The notes: generated by a model from the letters alone, not told the origin. A stretch of 64,000 nt of DNA from Clostridia bacterium (GCA_017553325.1 JAFZMH010000004.1:31138-95137), one strand, 5' to 3'; shown: positions 9,158-18,299, counted from the stretch's first letter. Made by a program: numbers and translations.

Positions 9158-10270
9158 TCAAATTCCTATATAGGAAACAAGGAAATTACAGATATTGTCG
9201 ACGGAGTTAAACTCCACCCACTTGGCGCCGTTTTCTGCTATCACGTCTGCGGCGTCCGTCTGCAAAAGCTTGTACATCTGCCCCACAACCTCGATATTCT
9301 CCTTCGCAGGAAGGCATAGCTCGCGCGAGACGAGATAGTCGACGTCGCCCTTCTCTCTCTCGTCGTTGCCGAGCACGATTGAAGGTATGCCGAGCTTGAA
9401 GCACTTGTAGATAACGGACGGGTCGTAGCGGGTGACCGCTATGTCGCAAACGGATATGTACTCGTCGATTTTGTCCTCGCTTTGGACGAAAACGACCTTC
9501 ATATTCTGCACTCTGACCGCCATAGCGTTGAGCGTCTGACGGAATCTTTGATCCGCGCACACTACGACGAGATTTATGATGTTGCCTTGGTCGAGCATAA
9601 GCTCGAAAAGTTCCTGCAAGCGGTTTTTGTTTTGCTTTTCACGCTTCAAACCGCTGTCTATGTTCAAAAGAACTGTCTTCGCCTTGAAAAAACCGAGTTC
9701 CTGCTTCAACGCCAAAATATCCTCTTTCGACTTTTTTTCGACGTCGTAAGGAAGCCCCATCGTCATAACGTCCTTCGACCTTACGCCCTCTCTCACCAAA
9801 TCGGCTTTTACGTCCGCGTTTTCGACGAGCACGACGCTCGTCTCATCGTCGGGAACTCGCTTGCCGAGCGTAAAAGACGTGAGCATATAAAGAATTTGCG
9901 TGGAAAACCTCGCGCGCCTCTTTGCCTCTATCGCGGAATGATGCGCATAGGGCGTCATACAGAGAATATACTCCGGACGGTAGCGTTTTACGAGGTTGTT
10001 GATACGGTTGACGCGCTTTGACAAGGTCTTGAATTTGAATTTGTCGCGAAGCACGCCCTTGTCCTTCTTTTCGCGGAGATATTGATATTCCGCTCCGCTG
10101 TCCAAAATTCTGTCGAGAGTGGACGCGCGCTTGACCGAGCCGTATTTGTCATCGCTGACAATGACCGCGTTGTGCGAGCCTATTTTCCTGATGCCGTCGG
10201 CGACGGTCTTGCTTGCCCCGCCGATTTCGTCTCCGGACGTAAGTATCAAAATTATCGGTTTTCTGTTCAT
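9158..10270 (-). CDS. GT-B glycosyltransferase, MurG/UgtP-like
   Basis: 370 residues with a two-domain GT-B look. The N-terminal half starts ILILTSGDEIGGASK and has the long basic region seen in diacylglycerol glucosyltransferases (RPEYILCMTPYAHHSAI). The C-terminal half has a nucleotide-sugar-binding pattern ending in SVCDIAVTRYDPSVIYKC and GIPSIVLGNDE. This resembles MurG and UgtP / MGDG synthase (GT28), so a membrane lipid or cell-wall intermediate is a likely acceptor, but the usual motifs are weak. GGGAG precedes the ATG, and the gene follows the RNase J gene by 27 bases. Confidence 0.6.
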   Translation of the reverse strand: MNRKPIILILTSGDEIGGASKTVADGIRKIGSHNAVIVSDDKYGSVKRASTLDRILDSGAEYQYLREKKDKGVLRDKFKFKTLSKRVNRINNLVKRYRPEYILCMTPYAHHSAIEAKRRARFSTQILYMLTSFTLGKRVPDDETSVVLVENADVKADLVREGVRSKDVMTMGLPYDVEKKSKEDILALKQELGFFKAKTVLLNIDSGLKREKQNKNRLQELFELMLDQGNIINLVVVCADQRFRQTLNAMAVRVQNMKVVFVQSEDKIDEYISVCDIAVTRYDPSVIYKCFKLGIPSIVLGNDEREKGDVDYLVSRELCLPAKENIEVVGQMYKLLQTDAADVIAENGAKWVEFNSVDNICNFLVSYIGI

Positions 10271-10297
10271 AACAGTCTCCCAAACAAACTTTCGTTA

Positions 10298-11944
10298 TCA
10301 GTTTTCGACAATCACCGGAATGATTATCGGGAATTTTCTATCGCGCGCAAACAGCTTGCGCACTCCGCGCTTGACGTTCTTGGCGACGTCGTTGACGTCG
10401 GAACCGTCGAAATCGGTGCCTGCGACGCTGTCGTAGACGCTTGAAATTATCGCTTCTCGCAAGTCGGAGGAAAGTCCAACGCCTTTTGCGACCACGTCGA
10501 CGTCGCTTTCAACGGTGCCCGTGTCCATATTCACGGCGCAAATCACCATAAGCATGCCGTACTCGGCAAGAGAACGGCGTTCTTCGACGACTCTTTCGCC
10601 GTCCTCGAGCGCCACTCCGTCCACGTAGACGTTTCCGCTCGGCACGGTCGCGTGTCTCACGACGCCTCGTTCGCTGACTCCAAAGGAGTCACCTATCTCC
10701 GCGACGACGATATTTCTTTTTTGAATACCCATAGACTCCGCAATCTGCGCGTGCTTGAATTGATGTCTGAATTCGCCGTGCACGGGGAAGAAATATTTCG
10801 GATGCACGAGAGAAAGCATAAGTTTGAGTTCCTCTGAGTAGGCGTGCCCCGAGACGTGAATGTCGTTCATCGCGTCGTATAGTACGTTCGCTCCTTTTTT
10901 GAAGAGGTCGTTGATGACGTCGTAGACGGCTTTTTCGTTGCCGGGAATGGGACTCGACGAGAGCACGACCAAATCGTCCTCCCCGAGATTTATCTTGTTA
11001 AACTCTCCTTGTGAGAGTTTTTTGAGCGCGGAAAGAGGTTCCCCCTGCGAACCCGTAGCAAGAATAACCGTCTCACCCGGGAGCAGTTTCCCCGCCTTTT
11101 CTACTATGGTGTTCGACGGAATTTCAAGTTGTCCGCAGTTGGACGCGACGTCCACAATCGACTTCATACTCTTGCCCGCAAGCACCACCTTGCGCCCGAA
11201 TTTCTTTGCGAGCCACAAAACTTGCTGTATGCGGTAGTTGGAGGAAGCGAAGCACGCCACGACGAGACGCTTGTCCCTGTTCGTCGCAAAAATATTTTCG
11301 AGGGTGTTTCCGACGACCTTTTCGCTCGTCGAACTTCCTTCGCGCTCCACGTTCGTAGATTCGCCGAGCATCGCAAGCACGCCCGCCTTTCCGATCTGCG
11401 CTATGCGCTTCGTGTTCGTCTTTTTTCTGTCGATGGGGGTATTGTCCATCTTGTAGTCGCCCGTGATGAAAACCCGTCCCGCGGGAGTTGAAATCGAGAG
11501 CGCGCAAGCGCCGGACATAGAGTGACAAACTTTGATGAACTCAACGGAGAAACAACCGAGATTTACGGTGTCTCCCTCGGCAATCACGCAAAGCTTGCAT
11601 TTTCTTGCGTCGTCTTCGAGTTTGCGCTTCAAAAGTCCTATCGTGAGCGCGGTGCCGTAGATGGGAACGCCTCTCAACTCGTCAACATAGTACGGAATTG
11701 CGCCGATATGGTCCTCGTGTCCGTGAGTAAGCAAAACCCCGCGGAGTTTTTTGACGTTCTCCTTGACGTAGGTGATGTCGGGAATGATTGCGTCAATGCC
11801 GGGTATCTCGTTATTGGGAAACGATACGCCGAAATCAACGATAATCATATCGTCGCCACATTCAAGCACGTTCATATTTTTTCCTATCTCGCCTACGCCG
11901 CCGAGAAAGGAAATCTTGATTTGAGAATTTTTGCTTTTTGTCAT
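10298..11944 (-). CDS. rnj: Ribonuclease J
   Basis: 548 residues. A metallo-beta-lactamase fold with the zinc motif HGHEDH (74-79) is joined to a beta-CASP domain and a C-terminal domain of RNase J type. RNase J has 5' exonuclease and endonuclease activity and drives mRNA turnover and rRNA maturation in Firmicutes. I set the start at the ATG at 11944 (MTKSKNSQIKISFLGG), matching the usual N-terminus, instead of a GTG 42 bases earlier; neither has a clear Shine-Dalgarno. The 350 bases upstream carry two possible promoters and repeated palindromes, which may reflect the autoregulation common for RNases (inference). Confidence 0.95.
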   Translation of the reverse strand: MTKSKNSQIKISFLGGVGEIGKNMNVLECGDDMIIVDFGVSFPNNEIPGIDAIIPDITYVKENVKKLRGVLLTHGHEDHIGAIPYYVDELRGVPIYGTALTIGLLKRKLEDDARKCKLCVIAEGDTVNLGCFSVEFIKVCHSMSGACALSISTPAGRVFITGDYKMDNTPIDRKKTNTKRIAQIGKAGVLAMLGESTNVEREGSSTSEKVVGNTLENIFATNRDKRLVVACFASSNYRIQQVLWLAKKFGRKVVLAGKSMKSIVDVASNCGQLEIPSNTIVEKAGKLLPGETVILATGSQGEPLSALKKLSQGEFNKINLGEDDLVVLSSSPIPGNEKAVYDVINDLFKKGANVLYDAMNDIHVSGHAYSEELKLMLSLVHPKYFFPVHGEFRHQFKHAQIAESMGIQKRNIVVAEIGDSFGVSERGVVRHATVPSGNVYVDGVALEDGERVVEERRSLAEYGMLMVICAVNMDTGTVESDVDVVAKGVGLSSDLREAIISSVYDSVAGTDFDGSDVNDVAKNVKRGVRKLFARDRKFPIIIPVIVEN

Positions 11945-12088
11945 ATAACAAATTTTCGATGATTTATCGTGTATGCGCCGGCGCACACCATAGATTATTA
12001 TAATACATTATTTTGAAAATTAATGCAACAAAAACAAACTCTAAAATCGACGCGGATTTGCAAAACGCATCGCGTGCAATGCAAGATA

Positions 12089-12101
12089 ACACTTATCGTG
12101 T
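12089..12101. repeat. ACAC-N5-GTGT palindrome, copy 1
   Basis: ACACTTATCGTGT followed by TTTATA; an imperfect operator-like palindrome inside the putative RNase J leader. Confidence 0.5.
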
Positions 12102-12122
12102 TTTATACATATATAAACAAAT

Positions 12123-12135
12123 ACACCTATCGTGT
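12123..12135. repeat. ACAC-N5-GTGT palindrome, copy 2
   Basis: ACACCTATCGTGT followed by TTTGAA, 34 bases from copy 1 and differing at one position of the core. Confidence 0.5.
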
Positions 12136-12274
12136 TTTGAAAACTGCGAAATTTGCCGTATATCTCTTGAAATCAGTCTAAAAAACAGCCGAAACGCTTG
12201 AAAATCGCAGAGAATACCACGATTATAGCATAAACGGACAAATTTGACGGAATATGTGTGAAAACGTCGAAAAT

Positions 12275-12287
12275 ACACGAATTGTGT
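12275..12287. repeat. ACAC-N5-GTGT palindrome, copy 3
   Basis: ACACGAATTGTGT followed by TTTATA, just past the stop codon of the YtxC-like gene and about 50 bases upstream of the TGCTATAAT element. Confidence 0.4.
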
Positions 12288-12294
12288 TTTATAT

Positions 12295-13005
12295 TCAGTT
12301 TTCTATTACCCTCGCAATCTTTCTCAAAGGAACGGAAAGCGACTTTGGGAGTTTGAAGTTTTCGACGACGATTTCGCTCGGGTGATTTTCGACTATCGAA
12401 CTCAACAGGTTGAATTCGTCGTCGTCAAACACGTCGAGAACCTCTATTATTCTGTGCTCAGTGACGTTTTTGACGTTGTCCTTGTCAATGATTATCTTGG
12501 ACTTTTTGGCGTCGCTACCCGTAATAAACGACGACACGTCGTAGACGTCGTCCTCTCCGTCCGCGCCGTCGAGCAAGCGCGCGGACACCGTCGCGAGTTC
12601 CTGCCACTCGTCCTTTAATGCGCGCAAACGAAAGTTTACGAGCCCGTCTAAATTGTAGTCCAACGCATTTGAGAATACTTTTCTTACAATCGTGCGTTCA
12701 AAATCTTTGTCAAAGTGCGCAAGTGAACATATTAGCACGCATTTTGCCTGCGACATGGGCTCCCCGCCGAGTTTTTCGCAAAAGAAACGAATCTTCATAA
12801 ACGTCAAAATGACGGTCTCGACTATCTCCTCAATCTTTTCTTCGACCTCGTCCTGTTTTTCGCAGACGGAAGCAAGATATATCCACACTCTGTCCTGCGA
12901 CTCCTCAACCGCAAACGATACGTCTTTCATCCCACTGAGTTTGCCGAGTATAAACTCGATTTCTCTGTCATACTTCTTGTCGAGACTTATCTCATTTGAC
13001 CACAT
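12295..13005 (-). CDS. YtxC-like putative sporulation protein
   Basis: 236 residues, soluble, mostly helical and acidic. The segment ALDYNLDGLVNFRLRALKDEW resembles the conserved core (LDGFxNFRL) of the YtxC family, uncharacterised proteins found in spore formers. The start is the ATG at 13005, with GAGGTAG 8 bases upstream. It is divergent from the GH3 gene. The family call rests on that one motif and the overall size, so it is moderate. Confidence 0.55.
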   Translation of the reverse strand: MWSNEISLDKKYDREIEFILGKLSGMKDVSFAVEESQDRVWIYLASVCEKQDEVEEKIEEIVETVILTFMKIRFFCEKLGGEPMSQAKCVLICSLAHFDKDFERTIVRKVFSNALDYNLDGLVNFRLRALKDEWQELATVSARLLDGADGEDDVYDVSSFITGSDAKKSKIIIDKDNVKNVTEHRIIEVLDVFDDDEFNLLSSIVENHPSEIVVENFKLPKSLSVPLRKIARVIEN

Positions 13006-13071
13006 CAACCAAACTACCTCGAAAATAGTATATTCAATTTGACGTTTTTTAAAACCGAGTGTTTTTGCCTA

Positions 13072-13100
13072 TTGATTATATCTATTCGGTATGATATAAT
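13072..13100 (+). promoter_or_regulatory. Sigma-A promoter of the GH3 gene
   Basis: TTGATT (13072-13077), a 17-base spacer, then TATAAT (13095-13100) preceded by TGA, giving an extended -10. It leaves a leader of about 68 nt before the GH3 start. Confidence 0.75.
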
Positions 13101-13174
13101 AATTTATAGCGTATAACTCAATTTTTACATAAATTACATTTAATTTTACATTTTGTATACGCGCGGAGGAAATT

Positions 13175-15628
13175 ATGGCAGAACAAACCTATCAAGAAAT
13201 TCTCGCAAGTTTGACCCTTGAAGAAAAGGCGTCGCTTTGCTCGGGACTTACAAACTGGCTCACAAAGCCGATAGAAGAAAAAGGCGTCCCCTCGGTTTGG
13301 GTTTCCGACGGTCCGAGCGGACTGAGAAAGGAAAAAGTGCTCGAAGGCAAGACGAACATCATGCAAGAGCCTGAACCCGCAACCTGTTTCCCGGGAGCGG
13401 CGGCAACCGCGTCTAGCTGGGACGAAAACCTCGTCGAAGAGGTCGGCTCCGCAATCGCTCGCGAAGCGAAGGCGCTCAAAGTCTGTACGGTGCTGGGCCC
13501 CGGCGTCAACATCAAGCGCAGTCCTCTGTGCGGCAGAAACTTCGAATATTTCTCGGAAGACCCGTATCTTGCGGGCCGCATGGGCGCAGGCTGGGTGCAC
13601 GGCGTTCAAAAGGAAAACGTCGGCACGTCCTTGAAACACTTCGTCGCAAACAACCAAGAACATATCAGAATGAGCATTAGTTCTATCGTCGACGAGCGCG
13701 CGCTCAGAGAAATCTATATGCCCGCGTTTGAATATATCGTCAAGACGGAACAACCGACGACGGTCATGTGCTCCTACAACCAACTCAACGAGATATTCCT
13801 CTCCGACAACAAGCGTATGCTCACCGACGTCCTCCGCGACGAATGGGGGTTTGAAGGCATAGTTGTCAGCGACTGGGGCGCGGTCAACGACAGAGTTCAA
13901 GGCATAAGAGCAGGTTTGGACCTCGAAATGCCGGGCAACAACGGGCTCAACGACAGACATATCGTCGCGGCAGTCAAAAACGGCACTCTGAAAGAGGAAG
14001 AACTCGACAGAGTCGTCCTCCGCATGATAAAATTCGCAATCGAAAACAAGGCGCGTGAAGTCGAAGACTTCAAAGTCGACCTCGACGCAAACCACGAGAT
14101 TGCAAGAAAGGCATCTGCAAACTCCGCCGTACTCCTCAAAAACGTCGACAAGGCTCTTCCTTTGAAAAAGGAAGAGAAAATCGCGGTCATCGGTCAAATG
14201 GCAAAGCACGCGCGCTTCCAAGGCGCGGGTTCAAGCCATATCGGTTGCACGAAGATTACGGCGTTTACAGATATGCTCGACGCTCAAAATCAGCCGTATG
14301 AATATGCTGACGGCTACACTTTGAAGGGCGACGGCATGAGCAAAAAACTCTTGAAGGAAGCCATCGAACTCGCAAAAGGCAAGGACAAAGTCCTCCTGTT
14401 TATCGGTCTCACGGACGCATACGAATCTGAAGGCTACGACAGAACGCATTTGAATCTTCCCGAGTCACACAACGTGCTTGCAAACGAACTCTTGAAGGTC
14501 AACCCCAACGTCATCGTCGTCCTCTCCGTCGGCGCGCCCGTCAAACTCGGCGAATGGGAAAAGGACGTCAAGGCGATTCTCAATATGTACATCGGCGGAC
14601 AGGCTGTCGGCGAAGCGACCTACGACTTGCTTTACGGCGCGGTCAATCCGTCCGGCAAACTTGCGGAGACCTTCCCATTCCACAACCACGACAACGTCGT
14701 CGCAAACTATTTCTCAATGGGACCGAAGACGGTCGAATACAGAGAGAGCGTCTACGTCGGCTATCGTTATTTCGACAAGGTCAACAAGCCTGTCAGATAC
14801 CCGTTCGGCTATGGTCTCAGCTATACGACTTTCGAGTATAGCGGTTTGAAACTTTCGGCAAAGAAAATCAAAGAAACCGACAGTCTAACCGTGTCTTTCA
14901 AGGTCAAAAACACCGGCGACGTAGCAGGCGCGGAAGTTGCTCAGCTCTACGTAGCGGACGTCGAATCGACCTTGTTCCGCCCCGTAAAAGAACTCAAAGG
15001 CTTCAAGAAAGTATTCCTTGAACCGGGCGAAGAAAAAGAAGTCAAACTCACCCTTGACAGCCGTGCGTTCGCCTACTACAACGTGCTCATAAAAGATTGG
15101 CACGTCGAGAGCGGCGATTTCAAGATTTTGGTCGGCGCGTCGTCAAGAGATATAAAACTCGAAGACACCGTGTACGTCGAGTCCGCAAACCCGAGCGCGC
15201 CAATTCCCGACTATACGAAGTCCGCTCCGTACTACTACGAACTCACGGGCGAAGAGACGGAAATTCCGAAAGAGCAATTTGAAGTCCTCTACGGCGCGGA
15301 ACTCCCCGTCAACGAGAAGTTCAAAAAGGGCGAACTCACAAAGAACTCCTCAATCGCTCAATGCGCGGTCTCCCCGTGGGGCAGATTTATCTATCGTGCG
15401 GCCATGCTCGGCGCAAAAATAATCGCAAAGAACGCCGAGAACCCCGAGATGATAATCGAGTCCGTCCGAGACATTCCTCTCCGCTACACCTCAACGATGA
15501 CGGGCGGTATCGTCAGCGAATATTCGCTCCAAGGTCTCGTCAAGATGGTCAACGGCAAGCGCGGCGGTTTCTGCCAACTTTTGCGCGGTTTCCGCAAGAA
15601 ATACAAAGCGATTATCATCGAAGAATAA
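13175..15628 (+). CDS. Glycoside hydrolase family 3 beta-glucosidase
   Basis: 817 residues. An N-terminal GH3 barrel holds the nucleophile in VVSDWGA (Asp233), the second alpha/beta domain has the likely acid/base glutamate in YESEGYDR (Glu419), and a fibronectin-III-like domain follows (about 570-670). About 140 residues follow the Fn3 domain, ending in GGIVSEYSLQGLVKMVNGK, a tail seen in several Firmicutes enzymes. There is no signal peptide, so it should act in the cytoplasm on imported beta-glucosides; the exact sugar cannot be read. GGAGG lies 5 bases before the ATG, a strong promoter is upstream and a terminator follows, so it is a single-gene unit. Confidence 0.92.
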   Translation: MAEQTYQEILASLTLEEKASLCSGLTNWLTKPIEEKGVPSVWVSDGPSGLRKEKVLEGKTNIMQEPEPATCFPGAAATASSWDENLVEEVGSAIAREAKALKVCTVLGPGVNIKRSPLCGRNFEYFSEDPYLAGRMGAGWVHGVQKENVGTSLKHFVANNQEHIRMSISSIVDERALREIYMPAFEYIVKTEQPTTVMCSYNQLNEIFLSDNKRMLTDVLRDEWGFEGIVVSDWGAVNDRVQGIRAGLDLEMPGNNGLNDRHIVAAVKNGTLKEEELDRVVLRMIKFAIENKAREVEDFKVDLDANHEIARKASANSAVLLKNVDKALPLKKEEKIAVIGQMAKHARFQGAGSSHIGCTKITAFTDMLDAQNQPYEYADGYTLKGDGMSKKLLKEAIELAKGKDKVLLFIGLTDAYESEGYDRTHLNLPESHNVLANELLKVNPNVIVVLSVGAPVKLGEWEKDVKAILNMYIGGQAVGEATYDLLYGAVNPSGKLAETFPFHNHDNVVANYFSMGPKTVEYRESVYVGYRYFDKVNKPVRYPFGYGLSYTTFEYSGLKLSAKKIKETDSLTVSFKVKNTGDVAGAEVAQLYVADVESTLFRPVKELKGFKKVFLEPGEEKEVKLTLDSRAFAYYNVLIKDWHVESGDFKILVGASSRDIKLEDTVYVESANPSAPIPDYTKSAPYYYELTGEETEIPKEQFEVLYGAELPVNEKFKKGELTKNSSIAQCAVSPWGRFIYRAAMLGAKIIAKNAENPEMIIESVRDIPLRYTSTMTGGIVSEYSLQGLVKMVNGKRGGFCQLLRGFRKKYKAIIIEE

Positions 15629-15642
15629 TCGAAATTCCAATC

Positions 15643-15674
15643 AAAAAACTCCGCTCGATTGAGCGGAGTTTTTT
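15643..15674. terminator. Bidirectional terminator between GH3 and GDPD genes
   Basis: A 14-bp stem, AAAAAACTCCGCTC / GAGCGGAGTTTTTT, with a GATT loop. The A run and T run make it a good terminator for both converging genes. Confidence 0.88.
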
Positions 15675-15691
15675 ATAGCCAAAATATTGCG

Positions 15692-16801
15692 TCAATTCGT
15701 GCGACCAAGCGCCTCGTACGCCATTGCGGGGTTGTCGGTCATAATGCAATCTGCGCCGTTAGATTGCAGTTTTTTGACGGTTTCGGCGTCGTTTATCGTC
15801 CAGTATTGCACCGCTATTCCGTAGGTGTGCGCATAGTCGATAAACGCCTGCGTCGAAAAGTCGAAGAACCCGTTAAGTCCAGTCGGTATTTGAAGCACTC
15901 TGAAACCGAGTTTGTCGACGTTTAGCTTCGTGCCCCAAAGGAATGAATAGTAGAAGTTTACGACCTCCACGATGCCCGCTGAGCGCGTCACTTTGCCCTT
16001 GTACTCCTTGTCGATATAATCCGTAATGTCGCCGTTGAACGTGCCGACTATCGTGCGGTCAAGGATGCCGTGCGCAACCATAGACTCATAGAGAATGTCC
16101 ATACTCTTTCTGCCGCGCTCGCCCTTGTCCTTGATTTCGATGACGTAGTGCATACCGCCGTCCTTTCTCGCCTCGTTCTCGATGTAGTCCAAGATTTCTT
16201 CCAGCGGGAATATGCCGATTTCTTTCTGAGCGATTTCCGCGGGAGTCATATCGCGTCTATACACGTATTCGTCCGTCTCGGGGTCCTTGAAATTGTAGCC
16301 AAAATTGACGGTTTTGAGTTCGTCAAGCGTGAGGTCGCATATCTTTACGCCCTTGAAAAAGAGTTGTTCGCCGTTTGAAGTCCTCGCGAGTTCGTGGTCG
16401 TGCAAAAGGACGAGTTTATTGTCCTTGGTCAGGTGCACGTCAAACTCCAAAACGTCAACCGTATAGTCTGCTTCCATGCAGAGGCGGAACGCGGACTTGG
16501 TCTCCTCGGGAGCGAGGTCTCCGCCCGCTCTGTGCGCCGAAAGGTACAAACCGCCTGGGTTGTCGAAAGTGATGTATTGATTGTCGCCGCCATACGCCTC
16601 GACGTGCGAGGTTCTTGCGCCCGCGCTCGTCAACGGCAATACGATTATGTTGAGAACGAAGACGAGAATAAGCAACCCGAGCGGTATCCATACCGCAAGT
16701 TTAATCTTGTTGCGCTTTTTGATTTTCTCTCCGACCTCTGCGCCGTCCAGCGTCATAACCTCGACGCCCTCTATTTCTTTTTTGTGAAAGAGTTTGCTCA
16801 T
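15692..16801 (-). CDS. Membrane-anchored glycerophosphodiester phosphodiesterase family protein
   Basis: 369 residues. A short cytoplasmic N-terminus and a transmembrane helix (about 35-57) precede an extracellular GDPD TIM barrel (about 85-365). Family residues are visible: HRAGGD (90-95), APEET (98-102), LEFDVHLTKD (119-128), LLHDHEL (133-139), IEIKDKG, and the C-terminal MTDNPAMAYEAL. These enzymes split glycerophosphodiesters to glycerol-3-phosphate and an alcohol; membrane-anchored forms may act on lipoteichoic acid or lipid headgroups. The start is the ATG at 16801, with AGGGGG 7 bases upstream. Confidence 0.88.
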   Translation of the reverse strand: MSKLFHKKEIEGVEVMTLDGAEVGEKIKKRNKIKLAVWIPLGLLILVFVLNIIVLPLTSAGARTSHVEAYGGDNQYITFDNPGGLYLSAHRAGGDLAPEETKSAFRLCMEADYTVDVLEFDVHLTKDNKLVLLHDHELARTSNGEQLFFKGVKICDLTLDELKTVNFGYNFKDPETDEYVYRRDMTPAEIAQKEIGIFPLEEILDYIENEARKDGGMHYVIEIKDKGERGRKSMDILYESMVAHGILDRTIVGTFNGDITDYIDKEYKGKVTRSAGIVEVVNFYYSFLWGTKLNVDKLGFRVLQIPTGLNGFFDFSTQAFIDYAHTYGIAVQYWTINDAETVKKLQSNGADCIMTDNPAMAYEALGRTN

Positions 16802-16922
16802 AAGCACGCCCCCTATATTTCATAAAATCATTGTACCACCATTTTCCGCCCGCGTAAATAGGCAATTTTGACAAATTATCTTTGCCGAACATTTTGCCGA
16901 TTTATTCCGTTTTTGGCAACAA

Positions 16923-16946
16923 AAAACGCGGTATAAACCGCGTTTT
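16923..16946. terminator. Terminator downstream of the alpha/beta hydrolase
   Basis: A perfect 10-bp stem AAAACGCGGT / ACCGCGTTTT with a 4-base loop and A and T runs on the two sides; it ends just before the hydrolase stop. Confidence 0.82.
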
Positions 16947-16951
16947 CGTTT

Positions 16952-17845
16952 TTATTTGCAATATTTATCGACAAATGCGAGTATCGGCTCGAAATAGTCG
17001 TCGCCCGCAAGTTGCGCCCCTCCGTGCCCGCAGGTTTCGACGAGAAGCAGTTGCTTGTCCGTCGGACACTTTGCATACAGTTCTTCCGCCGCAGAATACG
17101 GGATAAAGGTGTCCGCCTTGCCGTGCACGAAAAACACGGGACATTTTGCTTTTTGAATGCTCTCAATCGGCGACCTAGAGGAAAAATCGAAGCCGAATTT
17201 CTTTATTGCCAGACGTTCCGCGGCATTTATGCCGCGTCTTGGCACGAAATGTACGAAAAATTTCGTCAAATATTCAAACTCCCAGCGCATAGACACGTAG
17301 GCGCAGTCCTCGACGATTACCTTTACGTCCGGCAAATCGAGCGCGGAACACATACACACGGTTGCTCCGCCCAGCGACGTGCCTATAAGCACGATGTTTC
17401 CGTTTGGGACGCGCTTTGACACGAGCGACACCCAACGCGCGATATCTTCGCTCTCACGCACTCCGTACGTGAGATATTTGCCCTCGCTCTCCCCGCACGC
17501 GCGGTTGTCGGATATGAGGACGTTGTAGCCGTGCTCGAAAAATCTGCACGCCTGCACGACGCAGTCCGTCCACGCCTTTGAATTGAACCCGTGCACGATA
17601 ACAGCCGTGTTTTTGCTTTCTGCGTCGAAATACCAGCCCTTAAGCTTGAGCCCGTCCGCGGTTTCCATTTCAAGTTCTTCGTGCGGAATTGCCTGCAAAC
17701 GCTCCCTATGCTCCTTAATCAGGTCGACGAGCTCGGGAAACCTGTCCCCCATAAGTTTCCTCGAAAAATACGAGTCGGGTTTGAATTTGCCTGCAATCGG
17801 ACGCCTTTTGAACGCCATATCAAAGAATAAATACCCAAAACACAT
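16952..17845 (-). CDS. Alpha/beta hydrolase
   Basis: 297 residues with a full alpha/beta-hydrolase triad: nucleophile Ser157 in GTSLGG, Asp245 in HGKADTF, His274 in CGHGG; the oxyanion motif is VHGFNSK (84-90). It belongs to the group often annotated as serine aminopeptidase S33 / BAAT-like hydrolases in Firmicutes. The N-terminus (CFGYLFFD) is too short for a clear signal peptide. GAGGTGG precedes the ATG at 17845. A terminator separates it from the GDPD gene. The substrate is unknown. Confidence 0.85.
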   Translation of the reverse strand: MCFGYLFFDMAFKRRPIAGKFKPDSYFSRKLMGDRFPELVDLIKEHRERLQAIPHEELEMETADGLKLKGWYFDAESKNTAVIVHGFNSKAWTDCVVQACRFFEHGYNVLISDNRACGESEGKYLTYGVRESEDIARWVSLVSKRVPNGNIVLIGTSLGGATVCMCSALDLPDVKVIVEDCAYVSMRWEFEYLTKFFVHFVPRRGINAAERLAIKKFGFDFSSRSPIESIQKAKCPVFFVHGKADTFIPYSAAEELYAKCPTDKQLLLVETCGHGGAQLAGDDYFEPILAFVDKYCK

Positions 17846-17937
17846 ATTCCACCTCTCATCTTTTGTGAGAATATTTTAGCACACGCGCCATCCAAAAATC
17901 AATAGCATATTCAACGCCACAAAAAACTCATAAACAA

Positions 17938-17966
17938 TTGACATTGCGCGGGCGCTATGCTATCAT
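17938..17966 (+). promoter_or_regulatory. Promoter of tRNA-Thr
   Basis: TTGACA (17938-17943), 17-base spacer, TATCAT (17961-17966) with TGC directly before it. It lies 20 bases upstream of the tRNA. Confidence 0.85.
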
Positions 17967-17986
17967 ATTCAAGCAATTTGAGATTT

Positions 17987-18062
17987 GCTGATGTGGCACA
18001 GGAGGTAGCGCAATACCTTGGTAAGGTATAGGTCGCGGGTTCGAGTCCCGCCATCAGCTCCA
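17987..18062 (+). tRNA. tRNA-Thr (anticodon GGT)
   Basis: A full cloverleaf: acceptor GCTGATG / CATCAGC, anticodon stem ATACC / GGTAT around loop TTGGTAA (anticodon GGT), T-arm GCGGG TTCGAGT CCCGC. The 3' CCA is encoded (18060-18062). Confidence 0.96.
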
Positions 18063-18067
18063 AACAA

Positions 18068-18090
18068 AAGAAACCCTTATTGGGTTTCTT
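18068..18090 (+). terminator. Terminator of tRNA-Thr
   Basis: A 9-bp stem AAGAAACCC / GGGTTTCTT with a TTATT loop, followed by eight T. Confidence 0.88.
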
Positions 18091-18105
18091 TTTTTTGTTC
18101 CGTTT

Positions 18106-18178
18106 GAATCCCTCCGCTTCAGTCAAAGAAAAAGCAACCCATTTTTGGGCTGCTTGTTTGGCGGAAGTGGAGGGATTC
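18106..18178. repeat. Inverted tRNA-Ser-tail repeat around a hairpin
   Basis: GAATCCCTCCGCTTC (18106-18120) is the reverse complement, with one mismatch, of the tRNA-Ser tail copy at 18164-18178. Between them lies a terminator-like hairpin AGCAACCC / GGGCTGCT (18133-18154) with a T run on the minus strand. The same nested arrangement occurs behind tRNA-Arg. Confidence 0.6.
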
Positions 18179-18179
18179 G
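18159..18179 (-). repeat. Duplicated 3' end of tRNA-Ser
   Basis: These 21 bases are identical to the last 21 bases (including CCA) of the tRNA-Ser gene at 18319-18339. The rest of a tRNA is absent. Between the copies lie 139 bases with a 9-bp hairpin (18258-18277). Confidence 0.85.
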
Positions 18180-18257
18180 TTCAATAGCGAGGCGTGCGAA
18201 ATAATTCGCAAAGGCACGCGTCAGCCCCGTGAAGGGGGTTCGCTGTGCAGGGCACAG

Positions 18258-18277
18258 ACTTGTCATTTATGACAAGT
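18258..18277. repeat. Perfect hairpin in the tRNA-Ser repeat unit
   Basis: ACTTGTCAT / ATGACAAGT with a 2-base loop, located in the spacer between the tRNA-Ser tail copies. No T run follows. Confidence 0.5.
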
Positions 18278-18299
18278 TGTTCCCTCGCTTCCGTAAAAA

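Larger units (their letters stand above)
11945..12294 (-). promoter_or_regulatory. Upstream/leader region of the RNase J gene
   Basis: About 350 bases without a credible gene. On the minus strand TGCTATAAT (12229-12221) is an extended -10 element with a poor -35, which would give a leader of about 270 nt. A second TATAAT-like sequence lies near 12003-11997. Three copies of an ACAC-N5-GTGT palindrome are listed separately. Confidence 0.45.

Noticed and set aside
13118..14221. Long open frame on the minus strand inside the GH3 gene
   Set aside because: It lies antisense to a gene with catalytic residues and a good promoter; its translation has no domain and its codon use is a mirror of the GH3 gene.
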